64,000 bases of DNA from Alphaproteobacteria bacterium. GTDB taxonomy: Bacteria; Pseudomonadota; Alphaproteobacteria; JACAEB01. Location of the stretch: contig JACKLE010000004.1 in the NCBI GenBank assembly GCA_024236075.1, positions 124,001-188,000 on the forward strand, written 5' to 3'. A program made the position numbers and the translations under genes. The stretch's first letter is position 1, and every line of letters starts with the position of its first letter. Below are positions 52,632 through 61,888 of the stretch, one piece after another. Below the pieces are notes generated by a model, which was given only the letters and a program-made list of their open reading frames with translations, ran no database searches and was not told where the DNA came from.

Positions 52632-53004
52632 CAGGGTACCTCGAACTCGGCTCGCCACGGCGCATTCTGCATACCGATGCCGGCAAGGCGAGACCGGCGT
52701 CGCCGCAGGGCCTCCGAGCCGCCCCGGCCGACGCAAGACCGCATTCTGCATTCGGTATTCTGGACTTGGTAATTACTGTATATTATTTGATCTTAGTCGC
52801 CATTCATTTGATTAATACGTTTGAAGCCTTTGACGATCACTTGTTTTGCCTTTGCCGGGCGTCTAACGTGACCCGGGTCTCGATTCTTCCTGCCCCTTCA
52901 TCCGGGATCGTCAGTACCCGATACAAGACGGCAGCGCGATCGGACGGAACACCGGCCGGCGGGGCGCATTGCCCCGACAGCGGCAGGGATAGGGAGGCAT
53001 GCAG
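52632..53004. other. 373-base AT-rich regulatory region before exported protein
   Basis: No gene seen. An 11-bp direct repeat GCATTCTGCAT occurs at 52662 and 52741. From 52750 to 52850 the DNA is strongly AT-rich with several promoter-like hexamers, for example TTGATC-17-GATTAA beginning near 52787 and TATTAT at 52781. A small hairpin CGGGGC-GCATT-GCCCCG (52960-52976) lies just before the ribosome-binding site. The AT-rich patch contrasts with the surrounding DNA. Confidence 0.5.
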
Positions 53005-54594
53005 ATGAAGATGGAACGGGCGGCGCTCGCCGGAATCGGCGCGGTGCTGGTGCTTGGCAGCCAAGCCGCTATTGGCGACACATACGAATATTGCCCGGAG
53101 GGCAATACGGTCTGCATCGTCGCGACGAGGCCGGTCACGGGCGGCCAGCACGTCGACTGGTGCACCAATCAAAGCTCGTCGCATTACAATGAGATCGTGG
53201 CCGGAGTGCAGGACGGCGTATGTCCCGCGACCGGGAACATCTGGCTCGGCAACCCCGACGACGGAGGGGCGGGCGCCACTTGCCTCACCTGCGATCAAAA
53301 CAACCTGTCGAACCCTCATCCCGATTTTCCGTCCAGCGCGCATCAGCGCGGCAATCCGGCCTGGGGAGCCACCTGCGACTATGTCGTCATTCAGGCGACG
53401 AACGACATGGCCGACGAAGATCTGGGTCCGGGCAACGAAGCCCTGGAAGAGGCCTACGACCTCCTCGAAGGCCCGCATTGGGGCGTTCACAACAATCTCT
53501 GGATCGTGGAGGCGGATCTTCGCAACGGCGAGGATCAGTTCTACATCCAGCCTATCGTGGAAAACGACCAGCTCGGCTGGACCTACGATCGGGGCCGCGG
53601 CTCGCTTCATCCGCAGTTCATCAAGAACTTTGGAACGGCGACGGGACCGGACAAGCTGTTCTGGGCGCAGCGCACGCCCACGACGAGCCTCAACCCATGG
53701 GCCTATTGGAAGCTCGGCATCGCCAACATCACGCTCAACGGCAGCGGCGTCTACGTGCTCTCCAGCGTCGAGGATTGGTTCGAGACGACGACCGGCATCT
53801 ACGAGACCCACGCCGCCGTGCGCTGGAAATCCGGCATCTTCACGCTGGAGTCCTTCTACTTCACGCATACAGGCACGGGCTATGGCATTCTCGACGACGA
53901 GTTCGTGGTCACGAGGCTCGGCACGAGCAACACCGAGCCGACCGGAGCGTGGAGCAATCTCTCCGTCCAGCCGAACGAGCCGTCGCCCGGCACGCCGCCG
54001 AACGGTTCGAGCGATGTAGCCTACATCGACCCCGACCCGGAACTGTCGATTAGTGGCGACGACTACGATGAGCATGTGACGCCTACGCCGGATCTCAACG
54101 GCTATGCATTCAATTCGAGCCGCGATCCCGAGTTCGGCCTGAACAATCTCTGGGAATATGGCGACAACATCGGCTCGCTCGCGCAGGAGCTCTGGGTCTA
54201 CTACGACAGCAACTTCCAGAGGCTGACGAACTACAATGACGCGCTGCATGCCCGGTTCAGCGAGGATCCGGAGTACGAGAACTACATCCCGGCCGACTCG
54301 ATCCGCGCGACGGCGGGGGACTTCGCGTTCGGCACGCCGGACCCCTGCGATCCGGAATCCGAAGAGGAGGACGCGTGCGAGGTCGAGGGGCAGGACGGCA
54401 AGACCCGCCTCGTCGAGTTCGTGACCACCTACGTCAAGAAGGACTATTGCGAAGAGTACGACGACGAGATGGGCACGACGGCCTGCAGCGACATCGCGGC
54501 GCTCAGCGCCACCTGCTCTTCCGTATGCGCCGACGATTGGTGCCAGCTCGGCGCCGTCAGCCTGCTGACGCTCGACAGGGATATGTACCCTTAG
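53005..54594 (+). CDS. large exported cysteine-containing protein of unknown function
   Basis: A 529-residue protein with a signal peptide (about 1-23, ending AIG or QAA). The mature part is acidic, rich in Asp, Asn, Trp and Tyr with at least 14 cysteines (clusters CLTC near 100, CDPESEEEDAC near 455 and CSSVCADDWC near 515), suggesting disulfides. No catalytic motif or family was recognised. Two starts are possible (52999, 53005): GGAGG is seven bases before the second, so I chose it. It interrupts the usual cobT/phytase-like/rpmB neighbourhood and lies behind an AT-rich leader. Confidence 0.75.
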   Translation: MKMERAALAGIGAVLVLGSQAAIGDTYEYCPEGNTVCIVATRPVTGGQHVDWCTNQSSSHYNEIVAGVQDGVCPATGNIWLGNPDDGGAGATCLTCDQNNLSNPHPDFPSSAHQRGNPAWGATCDYVVIQATNDMADEDLGPGNEALEEAYDLLEGPHWGVHNNLWIVEADLRNGEDQFYIQPIVENDQLGWTYDRGRGSLHPQFIKNFGTATGPDKLFWAQRTPTTSLNPWAYWKLGIANITLNGSGVYVLSSVEDWFETTTGIYETHAAVRWKSGIFTLESFYFTHTGTGYGILDDEFVVTRLGTSNTEPTGAWSNLSVQPNEPSPGTPPNGSSDVAYIDPDPELSISGDDYDEHVTPTPDLNGYAFNSSRDPEFGLNNLWEYGDNIGSLAQELWVYYDSNFQRLTNYNDALHARFSEDPEYENYIPADSIRATAGDFAFGTPDPCDPESEEEDACEVEGQDGKTRLVEFVTTYVKKDYCEEYDDEMGTTACSDIAALSATCSSVCADDWCQLGAVSLLTLDRDMYP

Positions 54595-54626
54595 GGCTCG
54601 GCGGCTCGCGGGTCACCCGCGGCCCT
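54593..54626. terminator. hairpin between the exported protein gene and cobT
   Basis: Nested stems AGGGC/GCCCT and CGCGGGT-C-ACCCGCG (54607-54621) in the 30-base gap between convergent stops. The outer arm starts in the stop codon. No T-run follows on either strand. Confidence 0.55.
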
Positions 54627-56541
54627 ACCGCCGTCCGCCGGAAGCCCGGCGGGCGGCGCGGGCGACGGATTTCGTGGCGGCGCGTCTCGCCTTGCGCGCC
54701 GCCATCAGCTCGTCCCGGCTCTCTTCGTCCTCGAAGAGCTCCGCGAGCTTCTCGGTCATCACGCCGCCGAGCTGCTCCGCGTCGATGATGGTGACCGCCC
54801 GGCGATAGTAGCGCGTGACGTCGTGGCCGATGCCGATGGCGATGAGCTGGACGCTCGACGAGCCCTCGATATAGGCGATGACCTCGCGCAGGTGGCGCTC
54901 GAGATAGTTTCCAACGTTCACGGAGAGCGTCGAATCGTCGACCGGCGCGCCGTCCGAGATGACCATCAGGATACGCCGCTTCTCGCTTCGTGCCGCGAGG
55001 CGGGTGTGGGCCCAGAGCAGCGCCTCGCCGTCGACATTCTCCTTGAGGAGGCCCTCGCGCAGCATCAGGCCGAGATTGCGCCGCGCCCGCCGCCAGGGCG
55101 CGTCCGCCGATTTATAGACGATGTGGCGAAGATCGTTGAGGCGGCCGGGACCGGAAGGCTTGCCCTCGCCGAGCCACTTCTCGCGCGCCTGACCGCCCTT
55201 CCAGGCGCGGGTGGTGAAGCCGAGGATCTCGACCTTGACGCCGCAGCGCTCGAGCGTGCGCGCGAGAATGTCCGCACACATCGCGGCGACCGTGATGGGG
55301 CGGCCGCGCATGGACCCCGAATTGTCGATGAGAAGAGTCACGACGGTGTCGCGGAAATCCGTATCGCGCTCGACCTTGAAGGAGAGGGGATTTGACGGGT
55401 CGACAACGACGCGCGCGAGGCGCGCCGCGTCGAGAATGCCCTCGTCGAGATCGAACTCCCAGGACCGGCTCTGCCGGGCGAGAAGGCGGCGCTGGAGGCG
55501 ATTTGCGAGCTGGGTGACAAGGCCCTGCAGCGTGCGGAGCTGCTGGTCGAGATAGGCGCGCAGACGCGAGAGCTCCTCGGCGTCGCACAGATCCTCAGCT
55601 CCGACGATCTCGTCGAACTCGGTGGTGAAGGCCCGGTAGGTCGAGTGGGCGAGGGGATCGTCCTCGTTGAACTTCGGCCGCCAGGGCTGGTTGCCGGCCT
55701 GGAGATCCTCGGAATCTCCGGCATCGGCGCTCTCGTCGCTGTCGACGCGCACCTGCTCGCCCTCGTCGTCGGAGGAGTTCTCGTCGAGATCGAACTGGTC
55801 GACGCGCTGCGCCTCGCCGCGCGCTTCGCCCTCGCTCGTCTTGGAGCCGGCCTCGTCCGCGTTGTCTCCGCCGTCCTCGTTGTCCGACTGGGAGCGTTCC
55901 GCCTCGGCGAGATCCTCGCCGAGGCCGAGGCTCGACATCATGTGGCGCACGATGCGCGCGAAGGCCTCCTGATCGCCGATATGCTCGCCCAGGCGCTCGA
56001 GATCGCCGCCGCATTTCTCTTCGATCATGGGACGAAAGGCGTCGACGAGCGCGCGCGCCGCCTCGGGCGGCGGCTCGCCGGTGAGGCGCTCGCGCACGAC
56101 GAGCGCCAATATGTCCGCCAGCGGAGGATTGTCGGCCTGCGGCTCGCGGTCGAGGCCGCGGTCCGCGCAGCGCTTCTCGAGCGCGGCTCTGAGATTGGCG
56201 GCGACGCCCGCCATCTCGCTCGCCCCGATCGCTTCGCAGCGGGCCTGCTCGACGGCGTCGTAGATCGCGCGCGCGAGCGCGCTCGAGGGGAGCATCGACT
56301 GGTGGAGATCGTCGTCGTGGTGGGCGATGCGCACGGCGGCCGCGTCAACGAGGCCGCGCAGCTCGGCGAGCTCCTGCTCGCTCATGTCGTGCGTGGGTGC
56401 CGGCACCACGATACGGTCCGGCTGGTTCACGAGGACGTCGCCGCCGAAGACGATCTCGAGCTCGGGGTCGTCGGCGATGGCGCGCGCCGTCTCGGCCGTC
56501 GCGCGCTTGAAGGCTTCGAGGTCGGCGGCCGGGTCGCTCAA
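54625..56541 (-). CDS. cobT: cobaltochelatase subunit CobT
   Basis: A 638-residue subunit of aerobic cobaltochelatase (CobNST), which inserts Co2+ into hydrogenobyrinate a,c-diamide in B12 synthesis. The C-terminal VWA domain carries the [16 protein letters not shown]. The middle is the usual acidic linker (about 215-290) joining the N-terminal helical part. It starts nine bases after cobS on the same strand. Length and layout match the family. It implies that the organism makes cobalamin by the aerobic route; cobN lies outside the window. Confidence 0.96.
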   Translation of the reverse strand: MSDPAADLEAFKRATAETARAIADDPELEIVFGGDVLVNQPDRIVVPAPTHDMSEQELAELRGLVDAAAVRIAHHDDDLHQSMLPSSALARAIYDAVEQARCEAIGASEMAGVAANLRAALEKRCADRGLDREPQADNPPLADILALVVRERLTGEPPPEAARALVDAFRPMIEEKCGGDLERLGEHIGDQEAFARIVRHMMSSLGLGEDLAEAERSQSDNEDGGDNADEAGSKTSEGEARGEAQRVDQFDLDENSSDDEGEQVRVDSDESADAGDSEDLQAGNQPWRPKFNEDDPLAHSTYRAFTTEFDEIVGAEDLCDAEELSRLRAYLDQQLRTLQGLVTQLANRLQRRLLARQSRSWEFDLDEGILDAARLARVVVDPSNPLSFKVERDTDFRDTVVTLLIDNSGSMRGRPITVAAMCADILARTLERCGVKVEILGFTTRAWKGGQAREKWLGEGKPSGPGRLNDLRHIVYKSADAPWRRARRNLGLMLREGLLKENVDGEALLWAHTRLAARSEKRRILMVISDGAPVDDSTLSVNVGNYLERHLREVIAYIEGSSSVQLIAIGIGHDVTRYYRRAVTIIDAEQLGGVMTEKLAELFEDEESRDELMAARKARRAATKSVARAARRASGGRR

Positions 56542-56550
56542 GGGGCCTCC

Positions 56551-57555
56551 TCAGCCGGTGACGAGGTGGGCCGCCGATTCCGGCAGATCCTCCCCGAAGC
56601 AGCGCTGGTAGAACTCGGCGACCGTCGCGCGTTCCAGCTCGTCGCATTTGTTGAGGAAGCTCACGCGGAAGCCGAAGCCGATCGAGCGGAAGATGATCGC
56701 GTTCTCGGCCCAGGTGATGACCGTGCGCGGGCTCATCACGGTCGAGAGCTCGCCGTTCATGAAGGCGGCGCGGGTGAGATCCGCGACGCGGACCATGGCG
56801 CCCACGGCCTTCTTGCCCGCCTCGTCGCCATAGGCCGGAACCTTGGCGAGCACGATCTCGACCTCGTCGTCGTGCGGGAGGTAGTTGAGCGTGGTGACGA
56901 TGTTCCAGCGGTCGAGCTGGCCCTGATTGAGCTGCTGGGTCCCGTGGTAGAGGCCGGTCGTGTCGCCGAGGCCGACCGTGTTCGTCGTCGAGAACAGGCG
57001 GAAGGCCGAATGCGGCCGGATGACGCGGTTCTGGTCGAGCAGGGTGAGCTTGCCCTGCACCTCGAGCACGCGCTGGATGACGAACATCACGTCGGGGCGG
57101 CCGGCATCGTATTCGTCGAAGACGAGCGCGGTCGGATGCTGCAGGGCCCAGGGCAGGATGCCCTCGCGGAACTCGGTGATCTGCTTGCCGTCCTTGAGGA
57201 CGATGGCGTCCTTGCCGATGAGGTCGATCCGGCTGATGTGGCTGTCCAGATTGATCCGGATGGTGGGCCAGTTCAGCCGCGCGGCCACCTGCTCGATATG
57301 GGTCGACTTGCCGGTGCCATGATAACCCTGGATCATGACGCGGCGGTTGTAGGCAAAGCCCGCGAGGATCGCGAGCGTCGTGTTGCGGTCGAAGCGGTAG
57401 GCCTCGTCGACGTCGGGCACATACTCGTTGGCGTGCGAGAAGGCAGGCACGCTCATGTCGACATCGATGCCGAAGACCTCACGGGCGGAGACTCGCGTGT
57501 CGGGCCCCGGCGCCAATTCGTCGCTGAGGTCGACCCGTGACTTGCCCTTCAACAT
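56551..57555 (-). CDS. cobS: cobaltochelatase subunit CobS (AAA+ ATPase)
   Basis: A 334-residue AAA+ ATPase (MoxR-like) that works with CobT and CobN. Walker A is GYHGTGKST (77-85, Lys83) and Walker [10 protein letters not shown]. The N-terminus ([12 protein letters not shown], then [16 protein letters not shown]) is family-specific. The ATG at 57555 has AAAGAGG just upstream; frames beginning at 57744 are Arg-rich. cobT follows after nine bases, confirming an operon. Confidence 0.96.
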   Translation of the reverse strand: MLKGKSRVDLSDELAPGPDTRVSAREVFGIDVDMSVPAFSHANEYVPDVDEAYRFDRNTTLAILAGFAYNRRVMIQGYHGTGKSTHIEQVAARLNWPTIRINLDSHISRIDLIGKDAIVLKDGKQITEFREGILPWALQHPTALVFDEYDAGRPDVMFVIQRVLEVQGKLTLLDQNRVIRPHSAFRLFSTTNTVGLGDTTGLYHGTQQLNQGQLDRWNIVTTLNYLPHDDEVEIVLAKVPAYGDEAGKKAVGAMVRVADLTRAAFMNGELSTVMSPRTVITWAENAIIFRSIGFGFRVSFLNKCDELERATVAEFYQRCFGEDLPESAAHLVTG

Positions 57556-57745
57556 GTTCCTCTTTCCTTCCGCTGCGATCTTGGCCCGCTCGCCCAAGGC
57601 CGACGCGCGCCCGAACCGGCGCTCCTGGCGCACCGCGCCGTCGTCTCGTGCCGTGAGAAGCCCACGCCCGCCGCGACGGGGCCCTTTGTCCCCGTGCCGC
57701 GCCCTCGGAATGGCGGACCTTTCGGCCCCCCGGGGCGCTTCCAAT

Positions 57746-58360
57746 CTACACGAGCTTACCGGCCTTGAGGATCTGGTAGGCCCTTATGACGCGCCGAAGC
57801 TGCCCCTCGGTGCTCCGGTCGCCGCCATTGGTGTCCGGATGAAAGCGCTTCAGCAATTCCTTATAGCGCGCCTTGATCTCCTTCAAGGTGGCGCCGGCGT
57901 CGAGATCGAAGATCTCGAGGGCCTGCTGCTGCGGCCCCGTGAGCCGGCGCGCGCTGCGGGCGGCTTCTTCCGCCGGCGCGGCGCCTCCCATGAAGGCATG
58001 AGGGTCGCGAGGCGAGAAGCGGGTCGAGAAGATGCCGCGCAGCCGCCCGCCGACCTGCTCGCCGAGCTTCCAGGTCGGCCGGTGGCCGGTCACGATCTCC
58101 TCCTGGAAACGGGCGACTTCCTCGGCGTCCATGCCCTGGAAGAAGTTCCAGCTCCGGTTGTACTCGCGCACATGGTCGAGGCAGTACCAGGCGTGGTCCT
58201 CGAGGCTCTTGGGGCTCTTCGGCGCGCGGTGGGCGCCTGCCTCGCTGCAGCCCGGCCATTCGCACCGCCGCATCTCGCCCTCGCGCAGGCGCGGCCGACC
58301 CTCCGGATTGACCCGGATGTCGAGGCCGAAAGGCGGGCGATAGGCGTAGCGTTCCGACAT
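57746..58360 (-). CDS. J-domain protein (DnaJ-family co-chaperone)
   Basis: A 204-residue protein of the alphaproteobacterial type with a C-terminal J domain. An N-terminal region holds [26 protein letters not shown] and further conserved residues. The J domain (about 135-200) has the HPD tripeptide near residue 174 in [10 protein letters not shown]. Partners are unknown. It starts 190 bases upstream of cobS on the same strand and diverges from bolA, as it commonly does in this group. Confidence 0.87.
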   Translation of the reverse strand: MSERYAYRPPFGLDIRVNPEGRPRLREGEMRRCEWPGCSEAGAHRAPKSPKSLEDHAWYCLDHVREYNRSWNFFQGMDAEEVARFQEEIVTGHRPTWKLGEQVGGRLRGIFSTRFSPRDPHAFMGGAAPAEEAARSARRLTGPQQQALEIFDLDAGATLKEIKARYKELLKRFHPDTNGGDRSTEGQLRRVIRAYQILKAGKLV

Positions 58361-58471
58361 GCCACGGAGTATGGGAACAGGGGCGCGCACAGACAAGCAC
58401 AGCCTGCGCTTGACAGGTGCCGCCCGATCTGGGCCCGCCGACCGCGAGCGCCGTAACCGGGAGCTTAGCCG

Positions 58472-58750
58472 ATGAGCGTTGCCGAGGCCCTAAGGGCAAA
58501 GCTCGAGGCCGCCTTCGCGCCGGCGGAGCTCGACATCGAGGATCAGTCCGCGCGGCATGGGGGGGGGCACGCGGGCCACCGCGAGGGCGGGGAGACGCAT
58601 TTCCGTGTGCGCATCGTCGCCCGGGCCTTCGAGGGACGCTCTCGGGTCGAGCGCGAGCGCGCCGTGCACGCCCTCCTCAAGGACGAGTTCGCGGCCGGCC
58701 TTCACGCGCTGAGCCTCGAGATACGGACGCCGGGCGAGGCGGCGCGGTAG
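58472..58750 (+). CDS. BolA-family protein
   Basis: A 92-residue BolA/IbaG-type protein. The fold is recognisable from LRAKLEAAFAPAELDIEDQS (1-20 region), the HFRVRIVARAFEGRSRVERERAV core and a terminal LSLEI strand. BolA proteins act with monothiol glutaredoxins in iron-sulfur and envelope regulation. The region around residues 28-38 is Gly/His-rich (GGGHAGHREGG), longer than usual. It diverges from the J-domain gene. Confidence 0.9.
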   Translation: MSVAEALRAKLEAAFAPAELDIEDQSARHGGGHAGHREGGETHFRVRIVARAFEGRSRVERERAVHALLKDEFAAGLHALSLEIRTPGEAAR

Positions 58751-58829
58751 CGGCGTCCTTCCTTTGGGCTTTTGCGAGGCAGCCCGGTCTGGTAGGGGAA
58801 GGCTCGCGACTCCGCTCGCCGGATGTGAG

Positions 58830-60143
58830 ATGCGCGCCCTGAAGCCCGTTCGTCCGAACCTGTCGTCCAGCATTGCCACCCTCGAAAGGTTGGCGCGCCT
58901 TTGCGCCATGCTGGTCGCGGCCCTTGGCGCGGCGGCGTCCTCGGCCGCCGCCGCGGAGCCGATGCGCGCCGCCGATTTCGTCGACAGCGTCGGCGTCAAC
59001 GTCCACATCACCTATTACGACACTCCGTATAAGGATCTCGATCGCGTCGTCGAAGCCCTGCGCTATCTCGGCGTGCGCCATGTCCGCGATGCAGGCTTCA
59101 AGGCGCGCGGGCAGGAGGTCGAGCGTTATGTCCGCCTGGCCGAGGAAGCAGGCGTCGCCTTCGACATCGTGCTTTGGCCGAACGCCGCGTTTGCGCAGTC
59201 CTTCGCGGCGCTGCGCGATTTCCATCGGAGCCATCCCGGAGCGCTCGCGGCGATCGAGGGGCCCAACGAGATCAACAACTTCAAGGTCGCCTTCGAAGGC
59301 AAGGCCGGCAAGGAGGCGGGCGTCGCGTTCCAGGCCCATCTCCACCGCCTCGTGAAGGACGATCCCGCGTTCGCTGGGATCGCGGTCTACAACTTCACCG
59401 GCCCCATCGTGGACGCTCCGGCCGATTTCGCGAACTTCCACACCTATGCGAAACGCGGCGCGCAGCCCCGCAAGGCGATGGTCGACGATCTGAACAAGAT
59501 ACGAAAGGCCGCGCCGGACCGTCCCGTCGTTCTCACGGAGACCGGCTATCCGACGCTCGAGGGGCATCCCGACGGCGTCGATGCCGCGACGCAGGCGGTC
59601 TTCATCCTGAACGTGCTCTTCGATGCGGCGCGCCTCGGCGTCGCGCGCACCTACCTCTACGAGCTCTTCGACGAGCGCGACGACTGGAAGGCTCCCAAGG
59701 GCAACAATCACTACGGCCTCTTCGACATCGCCGGAACGCCGAAGCGCTCCGCGGGGGCGGTGCGCAACCTCCTGGCGCTCTTCGGCGACGAGGGCGCGAC
59801 CGCAACGTCGTTCGTGCCGGAAGTCCCGCCCTACACGGTCTCCGGCCTGCCTCCCGACGGGGCCTCGCTTCTCTTCGCACGATCGGACGGGGCCTATCTT
59901 CTGGCGCTATGGCGCGAGCCGCCGATCTGGAGCCAGGCGGAGCATTCGGCGCTGCCGGTCGAGGCCGCGCGCGTTACCGTTTCCTTCGCCGGACGCCGGG
60001 CGGATGCGCGCATCTTCGACCCCGCCTCAAACGGCGATCCCATCGACACGCAAGCGGGCGTGTCCGAAGTCCCGATCGCGATCGCGGACCGTCCGGTGAT
60101 CCTCGAGCTCGTGCCGGTTGCCGATAATCGGCAAGCTGAATAA
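58830..60143 (+). CDS. exported clan-A glycoside hydrolase-like protein
   Basis: A 437-residue exported TIM-barrel enzyme. After a signal segment (about 20-43, ending AAA) the barrel carries IEGPNEINNF with the probable acid/base Glu147, and VVLTETGYPT with the probable nucleophile Glu237, the GH clan-A pair (GH5/GH39-like). The C-terminal portion (about 350-437) is a small beta domain. It would act on a beta-linked glycan. Substrate and cleavage mode are unknown. I chose the ATG at 58830; the frame from 58764 starts in a Gly/Arg-rich stretch. Confidence 0.82.
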   Translation: MRALKPVRPNLSSSIATLERLARLCAMLVAALGAAASSAAAAEPMRAADFVDSVGVNVHITYYDTPYKDLDRVVEALRYLGVRHVRDAGFKARGQEVERYVRLAEEAGVAFDIVLWPNAAFAQSFAALRDFHRSHPGALAAIEGPNEINNFKVAFEGKAGKEAGVAFQAHLHRLVKDDPAFAGIAVYNFTGPIVDAPADFANFHTYAKRGAQPRKAMVDDLNKIRKAAPDRPVVLTETGYPTLEGHPDGVDAATQAVFILNVLFDAARLGVARTYLYELFDERDDWKAPKGNNHYGLFDIAGTPKRSAGAVRNLLALFGDEGATATSFVPEVPPYTVSGLPPDGASLLFARSDGAYLLALWREPPIWSQAEHSALPVEAARVTVSFAGRRADARIFDPASNGDPIDTQAGVSEVPIAIADRPVILELVPVADNRQAE

Positions 60144-60206
60144 CCCGCCCGCTGCAGGGCGATTCTGCACCCACCGATATTGCAGATATGACACCGGTCA
60201 CTTCTG

Positions 60207-60235
60207 TTGACCGGCCGTCTGAGCCCGCCTAGGGT
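60207..60235 (+). promoter_or_regulatory. candidate promoter for the Asp-box exported protein
   Basis: TTGACC (60207-60212), 17-base spacer, TAGGGT (60230-60235). The -35 falls inside the right arm of the 60194-60214 inverted repeat, so that repeat may be a repressor site. Confidence 0.45.
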
Positions 60236-60251
60236 GCAAGAGCCGAAAATC

Positions 60252-60265
60252 TGACGTGCACGTCA
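60252..60265. promoter_or_regulatory. perfect 14-bp palindrome, operator-like
   Basis: TGACGTGCACGTCA, perfectly self-complementary, starting about ten bases after the expected transcription start of the promoter at 60207. Position and symmetry suit a dimeric regulator. No known regulator was matched. Confidence 0.5.
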
Positions 60266-60311
60266 CGTGAGAGCCAAGAAAACCAACAAGAAGAAAGTCC
60301 GGAGGAAATAG

Positions 60312-60365
60312 GTGCGGTCAATCGGGCATCGGTCCCGAGGCGAGTCGACCAGCATCCCGTTCTAG
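60312..60365 (+). CDS. possible leader peptide (17 residues)
   Basis: A GTG-initiated frame of 17 codons plus TAG, preceded by GGAGG with six-base spacing, 131 bases before the exported protein gene. The peptide (VRSIGHRSRGESTSIPF) is basic and unlike any known leader. It is too short for compositional support, so only the ribosome-binding site argues for it. Confidence 0.3.
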   Translation: MRSIGHRSRGESTSIPF

Positions 60366-60496
60366 CGATCCGGCGATAGCGTCAATTGCCGCCAATTCGC
60401 CGGGCAAGGCGTGTCGTCCCGTCCGGGGACGGACGTCCGCGTGCCTTCCAGGGCAGGCGGGCGAACGATATCGCTTACCATCCAGGGAGGAACCCG

Positions 60497-61825
60497 ATGT
60501 TGCCAATGCGAGAGTTACTTATCTCTGCGTTCGTGCTTGTCGTGAGTCTCGTGCCCGTCTCCGAGGCAAGGGCGCTGATCTTGAGGAATTGCGCCGATGA
60601 GGCCGATCCGCCGTACGACATCGTGTGCCCGGCGGTCGACATAGACGGCCATGTCGACGACGTCTACGAGCCGGGAACGACACCGTCGAGCTTTCGCGGG
60701 GTCGGCGACCCGTCCATGCGAAAGGATCCACTACACGACGAGATATACATGACATACACCTACCCATTCATCAATACGCCCGGCGGAACATTGATCATGG
60801 GTACAAAAATCAACTATGCTACGAGCGAAGACGGCGGAGATACCTGGGATCTTGTCGGAACGCTCTGGGATCCGGTCTCCGATGTGATAACCGTTCACTA
60901 CGAGGTAAGCGAGTCTACCGAGGAATTTCCAGGGTACTGGAATTCCGAAGTCTCGAACGTCGTGCCGATTCCCTTTTGGGGCTCGACATACTGGATCGGC
61001 GCGCGTCTTGCCTGGTTTCTAGACGTAGACAACACCTATGAGAATATTGCCAGCTCGAGCTGGCGGCTGCTCATAAGCAAATCGACGGCAAACAATTTTG
61101 CAAGCCTGTCGACGGCGGCCAGCCAGTCGCTCGTGGGGAGCCTCGCGCCCGAATCGGCCGACCCGGAGAATGACGTGTGGATCGAGTGGCCGAGCTTCGA
61201 CGTCAATCTCTCCGCGCTCGACGAGGACGTCGGCCATTGCGACTTCTGGGGCGAGCCGGCGCTGCGGTGGGAGTCGCCTTGGCTGTATCTCGTGCTGCGA
61301 TGCTTTGCATACGACTTGGTCGGGGAGGAAAACGTGTGGGACTCGGAGGGCAGCAGCCTTTACGTGTTCCGGACCGACGATGTCGCTCAGTCGGTGACGA
61401 ACTGGTCGTGGTCCTATGTGGGCAAGCTCGCCGGCCAGGACGAGGCCGATGAGCTGACGCCGAACACCGAGGGCGAGAAGAACTTCAACCAGGTCGACAT
61501 CTTCGAGGACTCGACCGGCGATCTTCTGGCCGTGGTGACGCCCGTCGTTCACGACGACCAGTACAATTCCGAGATCCATCTCGGCTGCCAGATCGTGGAG
61601 ATCGATCCCCTCGCGACGCCCGGCTTCTCCCGCAATTTTCTCGGCTTCCTGAAGGTCAGGGTCGGCCTGGGCGACACGACGGACGGCGGCCCCAACGCAC
61701 TACCGACCGGGCCGGGCGGGTGCACTTACGATCCGGACTCCAGCACAGGCGTGCTTTCGATCCAGCGCATCATCACGCCGACCACGTTTGAGGTGCATCT
61801 GCGCAAGACGGACATCGACCCCTAA
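60497..61825 (+). CDS. exported Asp-box (BNR-like) protein of unknown function
   Basis: A 442-residue protein with a signal peptide (about 1-25, ending SEA or ARA). An Asp-box motif SEDGGDTW (110-117) fits S-x-D-x-G-x-T-W of sialidase-type propellers. The later blades are degenerate (FRTDDVAQS, QVDIFEDSTGDLLAV). Four cysteines may form disulfides. There is no sialidase Arg triad visible, so a catalytic role is doubtful. The first half (60720-61100) is less GC-rich than its neighbours, hinting at transfer. GGGAGG lies before the ATG at 60497. Confidence 0.75.
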   Translation: MLPMRELLISAFVLVVSLVPVSEARALILRNCADEADPPYDIVCPAVDIDGHVDDVYEPGTTPSSFRGVGDPSMRKDPLHDEIYMTYTYPFINTPGGTLIMGTKINYATSEDGGDTWDLVGTLWDPVSDVITVHYEVSESTEEFPGYWNSEVSNVVPIPFWGSTYWIGARLAWFLDVDNTYENIASSSWRLLISKSTANNFASLSTAASQSLVGSLAPESADPENDVWIEWPSFDVNLSALDEDVGHCDFWGEPALRWESPWLYLVLRCFAYDLVGEENVWDSEGSSLYVFRTDDVAQSVTNWSWSYVGKLAGQDEADELTPNTEGEKNFNQVDIFEDSTGDLLAVVTPVVHDDQYNSEIHLGCQIVEIDPLATPGFSRNFLGFLKVRVGLGDTTDGGPNALPTGPGGCTYDPDSSTGVLSIQRIITPTTFEVHLRKTDIDP

Positions 61826-61888
61826 GGGTTCGCGGGACAGGCCGGGCCGTCGGACCCCGCCTGTCCCGCCGCGATCGTTCGGACGACC

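Larger units (their letters stand above)
60144..60496. other. 353-base leader before the Asp-box exported protein
   Basis: No conventional gene. It contains a 7-bp inverted repeat CCGGTCA/TGACCGG (60194-60214), a promoter candidate (60207-60235), a perfect 14-bp palindrome (60252-60265) and an 18-codon frame with a good ribosome-binding site (60312-60365). These stand in order between the hydrolase stop and the exported protein start. Confidence 0.5.

Noticed and set aside
55645..57540. 631-residue plus-strand frame
   Set aside because: Antisense of cobT/cobS.
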